DNA of 64,000 nucleotides from Fusibacter_D sp033549245 (GCA_033549245.1 JAWSUW010000002.1:1-64000), one strand, 5' to 3'. Counted from the first letter of the stretch, positions 7,166 through 16,734 are shown. Program-made: numbers and translations. The notes: generated from the sequence alone by a model not told the origin.

Positions 7166-9709
7166 ATGTCAAGAAAGATTATTGCTTTGCTGCTGATTGT
7201 ATGCTTGTTGGGGGTCATCATGCCTACAAATTATGTAGAAGCTGCTGAAGAAATCAAAATTGAAACACATACAGGCAGTCTTGGTTGGAATGAACCTTAT
7301 ACATTAAAAATCAATGTGGGTGATTCTTCAATACAAAAAAACGCCAATGTGGTTGGAATTTCAATAAAGAAATTATCGGATGAATATGCCAATGGCAACC
7401 TGGAGATTGTATCGATCAATGGAGAAAGGCCCTATTCAGTCAGTACTGAAAATGAAGGTGCTTCAAAATACATCACTTCATCTTACAATTATGTGGACAA
7501 TGAAGCTGAAAATATTTATTATGGCTATCGTATGGACTATAACGGTGAAAAAACGCTTGAAATTCTACTTGAGAATTCCAGCCCTGAAACGAATTATGTT
7601 GATTATGCAATTTATATTGGTTTCTATAAAATCAGCGCAATCACACAAGATGAGTATAACAATGGTACAGGCAACAATAGATTGGCCGCTTCTGACAACA
7701 AGTTCTATGAAGTGATCGAACAAGATATTATAGGAACCAGTGTACAGGTATCTCCCATTCATTTAAGTTATGCTTTGCCATCGATGTTTGAAGGTCTAAC
7801 GGTTTCAATTGATCGTGACTCAGATCCATACACAACTGGACTTCAGATCAATGCCAGAACCTTTTTGGGAGAAAAATATCTTCCCCCACTAGAAGCCCAT
7901 ATACAGGGCAAATATTCTGAATATCAATATACAATCAATCACAATGTGACACCGGAATTATCTTATAAAGCTGAAAATGAAAAAAAAGATTTTCTGGAAA
8001 TGGTTTCTGTCACTGGAAGCAGCTTAAGTTCGGATCCGAATGCCGAAAGGAAGATTCTAAGCTCTTTAGCACAATCTACTGTTGATCAATTCAAGGCAAC
8101 CACAGGTTATTGGACAGAACTTTCAAGATACAGTGAGGAAATAAGAAAAGACAGCCATTTCAACGCTTCAAATGTCTACGAGACTGTTACCCATACAAAA
8201 TCAGTTTTACACTTTTTTGCTGCGGTGACATTGGTTATGCCAAATGAAACAGTACACGTCATTAAATTCCAGAAAAACTTATCTTTTCCAGCAGCACACT
8301 TTACAAAAGAAAATGAGCTTGCTAAAGCAAAGGGCGAGTTTGAACAATTTCTGCTTTCATTTTCCATGGTCCCCAAAAACAAAGGCATGACACCAGAGGA
8401 ATATGGTGAGTTCATCAAAGGAAACGATGAATTCTCGATAAACCTGGTCTCCTCTACCGTCACAGTTCCAAATACGGGAATTTATGACACAGGCACTAAA
8501 TCAGATTCGGCCTTTTTACCAGGAGTCCGAATCAACAAACCCTATGATTACACTGACACACTCTTGGTTGTAGGTGAAATATTAGGTGGTCAGGAGAATC
8601 CTCCAATAGCTTTTTATGAAGGTGTTGAGGTATTTACCATGACACAACCTACAGATTCAAGTTTTGTGAGTTTCAACATGGTGACTAGAGGTGTTCGTGG
8701 TGGCTCGAATGGGGGTCTTGACTTCGAGCCAAAACAGAAAGTCAAGTTTACACTGAAGGATACTGAAGGCAACACGCTCTCGAGACCGATCATATTGAAT
8801 GTCAATCTGATCGATGTATCACCCAAAATCATTCTCGTTGAAGGACCCAAAACCGCTGCTCAAAGTGGTGCGGAACGCTCTTTCACAGTCAGAATCGAAG
8901 ATGCAGACGATGAGATTCTCTCAGTGACCATCAGTAGCCCTTTTGGACAAGTTAGACTGTCAAATGGCGACTTCAAAAAAACAATGCTATCAGACATAAC
9001 CGCTTTCGAAGATTTCAAAATCGGATTCCTGGCACCTGAAATCGGCAATTTCGATATCAACAAGGAAATGCAAAATTTAAGCATGGTCGCACTACAGGAA
9101 GGCACATTCACAACTTTGGCTGCCGACCTTCAAGGCGTTGCGATGGAAAACTATACGAACAAACTCAAAGGAAAATTCGACAAAAACAGCAAAGTGTTTA
9201 GAAGTGAATTTGATTGGAGCAATTATGACCAGAAAATGATGGCGATAGACAGCATCAAAGCTGCTGGTGAAAATTATGAAAAATGGAACAGCATCAACTC
9301 GGCTTATGGTCATTTTGGAAATACGATGAATGCCGTTAACGCAGCCAAAAACGCACAACTCGGCGAGGAGATCGCTGAGGCGATGAACACTGACAATAAA
9401 GGCGTTTTTGAAGCATCCGTCGATGTGGGCATCGCATCCATCAATGTTCTTCAAACTGGTGTAGGACTTTTCACCAGCGCGCTCAGCTATGTCCCAGGTG
9501 GCCGTGCCGTTGCAGGCAAAACAACACTTTGGTTCAATTTATCGACAAATGTCTGGAAAGCGAATCTTCAGTATCTCTCAAAACTAGAAAAGATTGATCG
9601 GGCGGAAGAAGTTCTAGAACTCATTCCAGTGATCATATCCACTGAAGACAAATCAGGTTTTGTGGTGAGATTTGTAATACTTGTTCCCGTCATCGGACTG
9701 GAGGTGTGA
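7166..9709 (+). CDS. large secreted protein of unknown function
   Basis: 847 aa. The start is the second of two in-frame ATGs; the first abuts AAGGAGG and the second is 7 nt away. A signal peptide (MSRKIIALLLIVCLLGVIMP, cleavage near VEAAEE) is clear. The body is beta-rich and contains stretches such as IQGKYSEYQYTINHNVTPEL. Around residues 590-630 a repeat-like beta region (AERSFTVRIEDADDEILSVT) resembles Ig-like or cadherin-like surface domains. The last 200 residues become helical and rich in Ala/Asn, ending with a hydrophobic stretch (VVRFVILVPVIGLEV). I do not recognise a family. The next gene starts one nucleotide after the stop, so the two are one operon. Confidence 0.75.
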   Translation: MSRKIIALLLIVCLLGVIMPTNYVEAAEEIKIETHTGSLGWNEPYTLKINVGDSSIQKNANVVGISIKKLSDEYANGNLEIVSINGERPYSVSTENEGASKYITSSYNYVDNEAENIYYGYRMDYNGEKTLEILLENSSPETNYVDYAIYIGFYKISAITQDEYNNGTGNNRLAASDNKFYEVIEQDIIGTSVQVSPIHLSYALPSMFEGLTVSIDRDSDPYTTGLQINARTFLGEKYLPPLEAHIQGKYSEYQYTINHNVTPELSYKAENEKKDFLEMVSVTGSSLSSDPNAERKILSSLAQSTVDQFKATTGYWTELSRYSEEIRKDSHFNASNVYETVTHTKSVLHFFAAVTLVMPNETVHVIKFQKNLSFPAAHFTKENELAKAKGEFEQFLLSFSMVPKNKGMTPEEYGEFIKGNDEFSINLVSSTVTVPNTGIYDTGTKSDSAFLPGVRINKPYDYTDTLLVVGEILGGQENPPIAFYEGVEVFTMTQPTDSSFVSFNMVTRGVRGGSNGGLDFEPKQKVKFTLKDTEGNTLSRPIILNVNLIDVSPKIILVEGPKTAAQSGAERSFTVRIEDADDEILSVTISSPFGQVRLSNGDFKKTMLSDITAFEDFKIGFLAPEIGNFDINKEMQNLSMVALQEGTFTTLAADLQGVAMENYTNKLKGKFDKNSKVFRSEFDWSNYDQKMMAIDSIKAAGENYEKWNSINSAYGHFGNTMNAVNAAKNAQLGEEIAEAMNTDNKGVFEASVDVGIASINVLQTGVGLFTSALSYVPGGRAVAGKTTLWFNLSTNVWKANLQYLSKLEKIDRAEEVLELIPVIISTEDKSGFVVRFVILVPVIGLEV

Positions 9710-9710
9710 C

Positions 9711-10487
9711 ATGAAACGACTTTTTCTGAGTCTCATACTAATCTTTGCGATCACTTCCCCAACCTTTGCATATGATACTATTGAAACTGTAATTGAGGCA
9801 CATTATGCAGCTGATTTAGCAGGCGATATCAATCAACTTCTGCAAACGATGAACATGGACTACATCACGACCCATTTAGCGGATGAAGAAACCTACCGGG
9901 CCTATATAGGTGGCAACAAGGCTGTCTATAAAACTTTGGCTGCAACTGTCTCAAATATTGAATACGACTTGTCTGATGATGGCAACATGGCACTTGCCAA
10001 ATATGATGTCAGTGGTCGATTTGAAGTCATTGATACCAAAGAAGCCATTGATTTGAATAAAACAGTCGGTGCATATTTGCAGAAAACAGGTGGCAAGTGG
10101 CTGATCAATTTCACCATGGATGCAGATTTGATGTCACTTAAACTGGAATCTGGTGCAGCTGAATTAGGGATGGCCTTGACAGAAATTGTAGCTCTTGAAG
10201 ATGTGGAACGTCCAATCTTTGATCAGGAGGAAAATATCAAAGCACAGTTTGAAAGCGCGGTTGAATCTCTTGAATCCTTCAATGAAGCCACAATAAGTCA
10301 AGGCAACACTACAGAGTCTATGCCACAACAATCTGAAGACTCCTCAGAATATGACTTTGAAAAAATCATAGCGGCTCAAGAGGCTGCCCATAGAACTAAA
10401 ACACTCCTTCGCATTTTTCTCGCAGTAGCTGTGATTGGTGGCGGTGCAGGTGCATTTCTCTATATGAAAAAAAGAATTAAAAAGTAA
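9711..10487 (+). CDS. exported single-pass membrane protein, NTF2-like
   Basis: 258 aa. A signal peptide (MKRLFLSLILIFAITSPTFA) is followed by a region resembling an NTF2-like domain (TVIEAHYAADLAGDINQLLQ, ending KTGGKWLINFTMD), an acidic Ser/Glu/Gln linker, and a C-terminal membrane helix (LRIFLAVAVIGGGAGAFLYM) with a positive tail. This predicts an outside-facing domain anchored at the C-terminus. GGAGG lies 6 nt before the ATG, directly after the stop of the large secreted protein gene. The two products may form a surface complex; that is inference. Confidence 0.75.
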   Translation: MKRLFLSLILIFAITSPTFAYDTIETVIEAHYAADLAGDINQLLQTMNMDYITTHLADEETYRAYIGGNKAVYKTLAATVSNIEYDLSDDGNMALAKYDVSGRFEVIDTKEAIDLNKTVGAYLQKTGGKWLINFTMDADLMSLKLESGAAELGMALTEIVALEDVERPIFDQEENIKAQFESAVESLESFNEATISQGNTTESMPQQSEDSSEYDFEKIIAAQEAAHRTKTLLRIFLAVAVIGGGAGAFLYMKKRIKK

Positions 10488-10492
10488 TCGTG

Positions 10493-10540
10493 AAAAAAGC
10501 GACTTAGTCCATATTATATTTGGATTAAGTCGCTTTTATT
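10493..10540 (+). terminator. intrinsic terminator
   Basis: AAAAGCGACTTAGTCC pairs with GGATTAAGTCGCTTTT around an AT-rich loop. The stem core is very similar to that of the terminator at 15287-15328. Confidence 0.85.
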
Positions 10541-10544
10541 GCAA

Positions 10545-10573
10545 TTGACAATAAGTTGACAAAGTTATACGAT
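10545..10573 (+). promoter_or_regulatory. promoter of the PstS-like lipoprotein gene
   Basis: TTGACA (10545-10550), 17-nt spacer, TACGAT (10568-10573). A TTGACAA...TTGTCAA inverted repeat overlaps the start region and might serve as an operator. Confidence 0.4.
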
Positions 10574-10595
10574 TGTCAAAAGAGGAGGTATGATT

Positions 10596-11468
10596 ATGTC
10601 AAAATTAATACTAATTATAACAATCATATGCGTATTAGTTCTAGGATTGACTGCATGTAGCTCTCAGCGTCCAAGTTTTACCCTGGATAATTACATACGT
10701 GTCGACGGTTCCACAGTTACAATACCACTATCTGAAGCTATTGCCGCCGCATTAACCGGTGAGACGATCGAAACTGTACGTCCTTACATACTTCACAATA
10801 AGACTCACAGTGCATATGTCAATCTCATCGATGAGAAGACAGATCTTATTTTTGTCACCAGCCCCTCAGAAGAGGAACTCGAATATGCTGAGAGTAAAAA
10901 CATCGAACTGGAAGTCATCCCGATTGTTAGTGAAGCTTTCGTATTTTTGACCCATAGGGATAATCCTGTGGAAGGACTGACTTTGGAAGAAATTCAAAAA
11001 ATCTATGCTGGTGAGATCACAAACTGGTCCGAAGTCGGTGGTGAAGATGTACCGATTATTCCCTATCAAAGACCTGTGAATTCGGGAAGTCAGACCGGTT
11101 TTCTTGACCTTGTCATGGGTGGAAAGACTCCTATCGAACCGCCTCTAGAACAAATTCAAGCTGATATGGGTATGCTCATAGATGCGGTGGCTACCTACGA
11201 AAATGCTCCAGATGCAATTGGATACTCTTATTACTACTTCGTGGTAGATATGTGGGGAAATGAGAAGGTCAAGCTACTGAAGGTGGATGACATATACCCT
11301 GACCAGGAAACCATATCAAGCGGACAGTATCCAATCAAAACTGCATATTATGCAGTTTTCAGAAAAAGTGAATTGGAAGACAGTGACATTCGAAAAGTAG
11401 TCACTTGGATTCTTACAGATGATGGGCAACAACTTGCTGAGGAGGCGGGATATGTCAAAGTCGAATAA
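10596..11468 (+). CDS. PstS-like phosphate-type substrate-binding lipoprotein
   Basis: 290 aa. The lipobox LGLTAC makes it a surface-anchored lipoprotein. The fold is the PBP-like domain found in PstS proteins: an opening of the type VDGSTVTIPLSEAIAAAL, TDLIFVTSPSEEE, and the characteristic LTLEEIQKIYAGEITNWSEVGG, followed by PYQRPVNSGSQTGF, which corresponds to the phosphate-binding Ser-rich loop. No ABC permease is linked, so it is more likely a sensor or scavenger than part of a complete transporter. The start is the second of two ATGs, 7 nt after AGGAGG. Confidence 0.8.
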   Translation: MSKLILIITIICVLVLGLTACSSQRPSFTLDNYIRVDGSTVTIPLSEAIAAALTGETIETVRPYILHNKTHSAYVNLIDEKTDLIFVTSPSEEELEYAESKNIELEVIPIVSEAFVFLTHRDNPVEGLTLEEIQKIYAGEITNWSEVGGEDVPIIPYQRPVNSGSQTGFLDLVMGGKTPIEPPLEQIQADMGMLIDAVATYENAPDAIGYSYYYFVVDMWGNEKVKLLKVDDIYPDQETISSGQYPIKTAYYAVFRKSELEDSDIRKVVTWILTDDGQQLAEEAGYVKVE

Positions 11469-12786
11469 ACTTCCATTTGTCCTTCTTCTGACTTTTATAC
11501 TACTGCTTACAGCTTGTTCCAGCACCCCCGAAGATTTCTCTTATTTATTCGAAACTGAACTTGAAAACATTGAACCCTATTCAACTGGAAAACCGGTATC
11601 AACCCCAGTAGAAATAACAACACTATCTGAAAACCCTATCGATATTGAAACAATCAACGAGACCAATGGGTCAATGCAGAAAATCTCAGGACTAAAAAAC
11701 AAAGCAATTGAAGATGAAATCAACAACATCATATATAACATGTTTCAAAAAATGAAACGCTATGCATATTTGGAAGAAGTTCCGCCCTATCCAGGTTATG
11801 CAATTAAATTCGATGACGCCAACAAATCCATGGACAGATACTACAGCGTAGAAATTGTATTCAACTCAAACAACATACTCTCAATAAGTGCAAATGTAGA
11901 CTTTTACTATATTACGAAAGGTATGCACCAGTCTTTCAATCATTTTGAAGCCGTAACGCTGGACCTCAATACCGGCAAACCGATTGCATTGTCACAGCTT
12001 TTTCTGGACAATTCAGACTGGAAGACCGCGGTGAATGATGAGATCAACACTTGTTTGGCTTCGAATCGTGCGGATGAAGAGAAACTGGAATTCAATTATT
12101 ATAGTTATCCATCGGACATTTTGCTGGTGAAACCATTTATGGGAATCGAAGATACCTTTAACTATAGAATCAGGCAGAATCATATTGAACTGATCTTCGA
12201 TTATAACGATTCGGCTTTTTATACAGCCGATGGCTCTGTTATAATACCCCTTCAGATGAACAACTTTCTGGATCAGCTTGCATTTTCAGAGCGCTTTGTA
12301 ACTGATGACAGTCTATATGATAACCCAATTAACATGATAAGCTTTTTTTCTCCTGAATTTTACCCAGCCACGCCTGTAGATCAACATGAGACAGTTGATG
12401 GACGCGATTGGTATACGATTACTTACAATTCATCTGTAGATGAAATCATAAAGACACGTAGTGATGCGCTTTCAGAAGAGGTACGTGAAAAGATCAAGAT
12501 TGTACTTGAGGATAATCCAGAATACACTTCTATCTATGAAAATAAAAGTTGGGCTCAAATCGGTCCCTTTACGAACTTAAGGATAGATATAAACTTGGTT
12601 GCCAACAATAATTTTTACTGGGCAAGTTATTCCTATGTTTTCGATGATTTGGGCAATATACTTACCCTTGCTGATTTATTTGTCGATTCATTCAATTATG
12701 AAACATTGCTCAAGAATGAAGTCATTCAAGCTACACAGTCACAGCAAATTATATTGACTGATGATCAGATACAACTGTTGGACTAA
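11452..12786 (+). pseudogene. DUF3298/RsiV-like lipoprotein, interrupted by an IS91-type element
   Basis: A lipoprotein signal (LLLTFILLLTACSS) is followed by two copies of a DUF4163/DUF3298-like unit. The first copy is complete, including LDLNTGKPIALSQLF, FNYRIRQNHIELIF and IIPLQMNNFLDQL. The second copy reads LDDLGNILTLADLF-like sequence and then stops shortly after DDQIQLLD, exactly where the insertion element begins. The missing end (FMLSDTLMFQINSTNLYF...) reappears in frame on the far side of the element. The start overlaps the preceding gene by 17 nt with GGAGG in front. DUF3298 domains occur in anti-sigma and cell-wall stress proteins; the exact role here is unknown. Confidence 0.8.
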
Positions 12787-12877
12787 ACCGCTAGCGCGGT
12801 GACTTTTAAACCCTTCTAAAGACATATTCGCCATTATTGTGTATAATTCCTCTTAATCAAATAAGGAGGCGATTACC

Positions 12878-13729
12878 ATGTCAGAACATCTTTCCAAATT
12901 CAAAATTGACCTTGAACTTAAAGGTTATAGTCCAAGGACTGTTGATACCTACACCAGATGGGTGAGCTTTTTTATCAACTCTTGTGGCCTACCACCCGAT
13001 CAGATCACCGATGACCATGTCAGAGACTTCCTTCATCATGCCATCACGGTGAAGAAACTCAGTCGATCTTATGTAAATTCCAATTATAGTGCAATCCGGT
13101 TCTTCTTTGAAACAACTTTGAATCGACCTTGGAACATGAAACACATCCCTCGCGTCAAGTGTCCTTCAAAACTTCCTATTGCCCTTTCGCCGGATCAAGT
13201 TCAAAAGATTATTAAAAGCACAAATAACCTCAAACACAAAACCATGCTCGTCACTTGCTATTCCGCTGGACTTCGCGTTGGCGAACTGATGAATTTAAAA
13301 CCAACCGATATTTTCAGCGATTCCATGCAGATCCGTGTTCGAAATGGAAAAGGTGCCAAAGAAAGGTACACTGTACTGTCTAAGGCCAATCTTGACTTGC
13401 TGCGTACTTATTTCAAGCGATATCGACCACATGAATTTCTCTTTGAAAATGATCGCACGCATAAACCACTGACAACGCGGACCATTCAAAAGACTTTTCA
13501 GGAGAGACGCGAGGCGCTTGGTCTTCCAGAAGATGCTACCATCCACAGCCTAAGACACAGTTTTGCCACACACCTTTTACAGCTTGGTACGGACATCGTC
13601 GTGATTCAAAAACTGCTTGGTCATCACGACCTTTCTACGACTTCTAAATATCTTCATCTGATTTCTGGAGAAGTGAGCAGAACACTTAGCCCGTTTGATG
13701 TTATGGACGTTTATCATGACCAGTATTAA
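12878..13729 (+). CDS. tyrosine recombinase (XerD-like) of the IS91-type element
   Basis: 283 aa, two-domain phage-integrase family. The N-terminal SAM-like domain (LKGYSPRTVDTYTRWVSFFI) is followed by the catalytic domain with the Arg of YSAGLRVGELMNL, the HxxR of HSLRHSFATHLL, the His of LLGHHDLSTTSKY and a Tyr in SKYLHLI. All catalytic residues are present. AAGGAGG precedes the ATG. It is encoded just upstream of and overlapping the transposase. Some IS91-group elements carry such an accessory recombinase, which may resolve or direct insertion. Confidence 0.9.
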   Translation: MSEHLSKFKIDLELKGYSPRTVDTYTRWVSFFINSCGLPPDQITDDHVRDFLHHAITVKKLSRSYVNSNYSAIRFFFETTLNRPWNMKHIPRVKCPSKLPIALSPDQVQKIIKSTNNLKHKTMLVTCYSAGLRVGELMNLKPTDIFSDSMQIRVRNGKGAKERYTVLSKANLDLLRTYFKRYRPHEFLFENDRTHKPLTTRTIQKTFQERREALGLPEDATIHSLRHSFATHLLQLGTDIVVIQKLLGHHDLSTTSKYLHLISGEVSRTLSPFDVMDVYHDQY

Positions 13730-14855
13730 ATCCATTCTCAAGACTTCATTTTCAAATGTGCATCAAAATCTTCCTTTATCATATCACCAGTACAAAGTCT
13801 TTAATGCCCTTATGAACTGCAGAACCCATAAGCTTGGTGCTCATTCAAATGTCTGTGAAGACTGCGGCAGTTCTTCCATTGCCTATAATTCGTGTAGAGA
13901 CCGGCACTGCCCACTATGTCAATCCTTCAAAAGAGAAAAGTGGCGCATTGACCGTAACGCTGAACTGCTCAACGTACATTACTTTCATGTCGTCTTTACG
14001 ATTCCAGAGGAACTTCATGAATTGTTCCTACACAATCAGAATATGCTTTATACTCTTTTAATGAAATCCTCTGCTAAAACCCTTTTGGAACTGGCACAAA
14101 ACAAGAAATATCTCGGTGCTGATCTAGGTCTTACCGCTGTTTTACACACCTGGGGGCAGACACTTTCCTATCATCCGCATGTGCATTTCATCGTGCCTGG
14201 TGGTGGACTGTGTCCTGAATCTGGTCTGTTTAAAACGAGTCGCAAGAATTTTCTTATTCCAGTGAAGGTTCTTAGCAACGTCTTCAGAGCCATTTTTCTT
14301 AAAGCTTTAAAGGAACTTGCACTTTCGGATGAACTCTATACAAATCTGAATGCCATAGAGTTCAAAGATTTGATTAATCAACTCTATGGCAAAGCATTTG
14401 TCGTTTACGCCAAGGAAAATTTCGATTCTCCAGGTCATGTGATCAACTATCTTTGTCAATACACACATCGTGTGGCCATATCCAACCACAGACTTCTAAG
14501 CGCTGATGATAATCGTGTCGTCTTTTCATATAAAGATTACAGGGATCAGGGCAGAAAAAAGACCATGACACTTTCTACCACTGAATTTTTAAGACGATTT
14601 GCAATGCATATATTGCCGGCGGGGTTTTCGAAAGTCAGACATTATGGTTTTTTGGCGAACTGCAACAAGAAGACGAAGCTCGCAAAGTGCCAAACCCTGT
14701 TGCGTATCATCCCTTCGAAAAAATCACTTGATTACACCGCTGTGGAATTTATCAAAAGGTTCATGGACAAAAATGCTTTCAAATGCAGTCAGTGCAAAGC
14801 AGCACTTAATCTTGCTCTAGTAGCTCAATCAAATGGCTTACTGGATTCGAGTTAG
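13716..14855 (+). CDS. IS91-family HUH transposase
   Basis: About 379 aa. An N-terminal zinc-binding domain (CRTHKLGAHSNVCEDCGSSS, then CRDRHCPLCQ) is followed by the HUH motif HPHVHFIVPGGG, which coordinates the metal, and a catalytic Tyr region (YLCQYTHRVAISNHRL). The C-terminus carries CSQCKAAL. The start is taken at the ATG overlapping the recombinase stop by 14 nt; a longer N-terminus is possible but lacks a ribosome site. It acts by rolling-circle transposition. The gene looks intact. Confidence 0.9.
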   Translation: MTSIKSILKTSFSNVHQNLPLSYHQYKVFNALMNCRTHKLGAHSNVCEDCGSSSIAYNSCRDRHCPLCQSFKREKWRIDRNAELLNVHYFHVVFTIPEELHELFLHNQNMLYTLLMKSSAKTLLELAQNKKYLGADLGLTAVLHTWGQTLSYHPHVHFIVPGGGLCPESGLFKTSRKNFLIPVKVLSNVFRAIFLKALKELALSDELYTNLNAIEFKDLINQLYGKAFVVYAKENFDSPGHVINYLCQYTHRVAISNHRLLSADDNRVVFSYKDYRDQGRKKTMTLSTTEFLRRFAMHILPAGFSKVRHYGFLANCNKKTKLAKCQTLLRIIPSKKSLDYTAVEFIKRFMDKNAFKCSQCKAALNLALVAQSNGLLDSS

Positions 14856-15085
14856 CCCACTGAAACTGAATACATCTGTTTTCCAAATGATCTTCGGTTC
14901 ATGGGGAGGGGGAAGCTATGTCCTTTTGCTAACAATTCAGATGGTATTACGGCAAAAACAAGACTTTTCACATAAAAGTTGATGCTGATTTTTCAAAAAC
15001 ACAAAAGATCCATTAATTGAATCCCCAAAGGTAATGGTACGCGGCTTCGTCCAACATGACGTTCCAGATGCGCTGATAAGTGTGA
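14856..15085 (+). other. noncoding 3' segment of the IS91-type element (putative oriIS end)
   Basis: No plausible gene. GATGCGC (15067-15073) near the end can pair with GCGCATC just outside the inferred boundary. IS91-type elements initiate replication at the end downstream of the transposase, which fits this placement. Confidence 0.4.
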
Positions 15086-15280
15086 CTTGGTGCGTTATTT
15101 TTTTCTGCGCATCAGAAACATCACTTTATGTTATCTGACACCTTGATGTTTCAAATCAATTCAACTAATTTGTATTTTACGACACTTCCAATCAATCGCG
15201 ATCAGCGAGAAAGCTCTCCTATAAGCCTGTTTTTTCAATTTAATGAGATTGGTATTGAAAACCTGAAAATCTTTGATTGA
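15086..15280 (+). pseudogene. displaced 3' end of the DUF3298-like lipoprotein gene
   Basis: This reads in frame LGALFF...HFMLSDTLMFQINSTNLYF, then SLFFQFNEIGIENLKIFD and stop. It aligns with the first copy of the repeat in the interrupted lipoprotein (PFMGIEDTFNYRIRQNHIEL...VIIPLQMNNFLDQL). It has no start or ribosome site of its own and ends just before the terminator. It is the part cut off by the IS91-type element. Confidence 0.75.
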
Positions 15281-15286
15281 ACATAT

Positions 15287-15328
15287 AAAACGACCTAATC
15301 CTTAATTCAACTGGATTAAGTCGTTTTT
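15287..15328. terminator. bidirectional intrinsic terminator
   Basis: AAAACGACctAATCC pairs with GGATTaaGTCGTTTT and is followed by T on the plus strand and A/T on the other side. It serves the lipoprotein remnant and the convergent membrane-protein gene. Confidence 0.85.
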
Positions 15329-15332
15329 AATT

Positions 15333-16067
15333 TTATAGTGGTTCTTTGATCTGACACATTTTATCATTACAGTTCTGACAGCGGATACTGGCGTTTGATC
15401 CTTTCCAAAATCGCTCTGGATGATTGGCGTATACAAATTCCCATCGGATTAAAACCACACAGGATGTGAAAAACAGACTCCAACTGTAAAAACTCTTGAT
15501 GAACAGCAGTGGTGTAAAAATCATGAAATAGCCCCAATCAAATATCCTACAATTCACACAACAACTATTTTTCATGATGAAAGTCTGAAAAGGACAGAAA
15601 ATCAAAACACATATGAGATCTGAAAGATAATAAAAGAATGACAACAGAATCATGTCCGACACACCAATGATATTGGCGAGATACAGTGCAGCGAAAATTG
15701 CATTGAAACAAAGCCAGACCAACATCACTTTCCATGCCTTTATATTCATATCCTGAACATAAGTATAAAGTGATTCAAGCGTAAATATTTCATTTGGAAC
15801 AGTATAAGTTTCTGCTCTACTTTTTCGAAGCCCCATAGTCAATTTTTTCAGTGGCAGCAAATGGCTGATCATACCCGCCATGAATATGGCCCAGAGGATT
15901 TGTTTGTAGCCAAAATCATTAAAAAATGGTTCATTGACCAGTGCTTCCAACAAATGTCTTTGGGTAAAATATAAATACACTGCAACTATAAAAACCACTG
16001 CCCTAAATATAAATTGAATGACGTGGTCATAATATACGCCGTTTCCAGTTTTTTTAATAATCCTCAT
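15333..16067 (-). CDS. multi-pass membrane protein with two cysteine clusters
   Basis: 244 aa with about five or six membrane segments (FIFRAVVFIVAVYLYF, ILWAIFMAGMISHLL, VMLVWLCFNAIFAALYL, MILLSFFYYLSDLICVLIF, YFMIFTPLLFIKSFYSW). A cysteine group sits in a loop (NSCCVNCRIFDWG) and another at the C-terminus (IRCQNCNDKMCQ), which may bind metal. GAGGG precedes the ATG by 7 nt. I do not recognise the family. The cysteine pairs next to the membrane suggest metal or redox sensing, but this is only inference. Confidence 0.65.
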   Translation of the reverse strand: MRIIKKTGNGVYYDHVIQFIFRAVVFIVAVYLYFTQRHLLEALVNEPFFNDFGYKQILWAIFMAGMISHLLPLKKLTMGLRKSRAETYTVPNEIFTLESLYTYVQDMNIKAWKVMLVWLCFNAIFAALYLANIIGVSDMILLSFFYYLSDLICVLIFCPFQTFIMKNSCCVNCRIFDWGYFMIFTPLLFIKSFYSWSLFFTSCVVLIRWEFVYANHPERFWKGSNASIRCQNCNDKMCQIKEPL

Positions 16068-16102
16068 TTAAATACCCTCATAATGACATCATGTAAGATG
16101 TG

Positions 16103-16270
16103 CTACCAATTTCTTTTCAATAACGAATATATGAATAAATCCGTCATTTCATTCCTAAAATACATGTACTCTCTCAGCAATCCTTCTTCAAGAAATCCTA
16201 ACCTCTCAAGAGCTTTCCTAGACGATTTGTTGTCTGGATAAATTAAAGCTTCGATCCTGTTTAAATTCAT
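16103..16270 (-). pseudogene. C-terminal remnant of a GNAT acetyltransferase
   Basis: An open stretch of 55 codons reads MNLNRIEALIYPDNKSSRKA, then LERLGFLEEGLLREYMYFRN and LFIYSLLKRNW. This is the usual C-terminal third of a RimJ/RimL-type N-acetyltransferase. The preceding acetyl-CoA loop (KGFAEPEANSVLNEF) survives only in another frame just upstream. The rest of the gene is missing, replaced by the truncated flavodoxin-like gene. Confidence 0.7.
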
Positions 16271-16308
16271 TCAACACACTATTGGCTTCAGGTTCTGCAA
16301 ACCCTTTA

Positions 16309-16716
16309 TCACATATTAATGGTACATCGAATCCTAAACCCTGAAGGTTGAACGTAGTTGTAAGGCATCTTAATGCCATAACCCAATGACAAACAGGCAC
16401 CAAGTTCTTGCAACAACTTATCTAAGCGAATTAAGGTAATTCCAAGATCATTTCCATAAGTACACACTGCACTGAAGTGTATCTGTGACAAAGATATCCG
16501 TTCTGACAACATCATCAAGAATTCCTTAACAATCAACGGGTAACTGTGATTATACATAGGAAACACAAGGACCATCTGATCACTGGATTCAAAAGTGACT
16601 TCATCATTCATGGATTTGCTCATTGAACGATAACTGAAATTCAATTCGTCTGATAATAACTTTGCTACATACAATGATTTACCAGTTCCACTGAAATAAT
16701 AGATTACTCCACTCAT
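16309..16716 (-). pseudogene. truncated EFR1-type flavodoxin-like protein
   Basis: 135 codons beginning MSGVIYYFSGTGKSLYVAKL, with VLVFPMYNHSYPLIVKEFL and SLGYGIKMPYNYVQP. This is the flavodoxin half of EFR1-family proteins, which normally continue with a two-cluster 4Fe-4S ferredoxin domain to about 260 aa. The frame diverges after NYVQP and stops; the ferredoxin half is absent. AAGGAG precedes the ATG. The sequence immediately downstream belongs to a GNAT remnant, so a deletion has joined two genes. Confidence 0.7.
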
Positions 16717-16734
16717 TTGGTCTCCTTGGAATAT

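Larger units (their letters stand above)
12784..15085 (+). mobile_element. IS91-type element with tyrosine recombinase and HUH transposase
   Basis: The element carries an integrase gene and a Y1/Y2 HUH transposase gene. The left end holds a small hairpin (ACCGC-TAGC-GCGGT) right after the split lipoprotein gene. Removing 12784-15085 fuses the two halves of that gene in frame, with no target duplication. The right flank begins with CTTG, a tetranucleotide known as an IS91-family target. The 230 nt after the transposase are noncoding and should contain the replication origin end. The exact ends are inferred from the restored frame. Confidence 0.75.
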
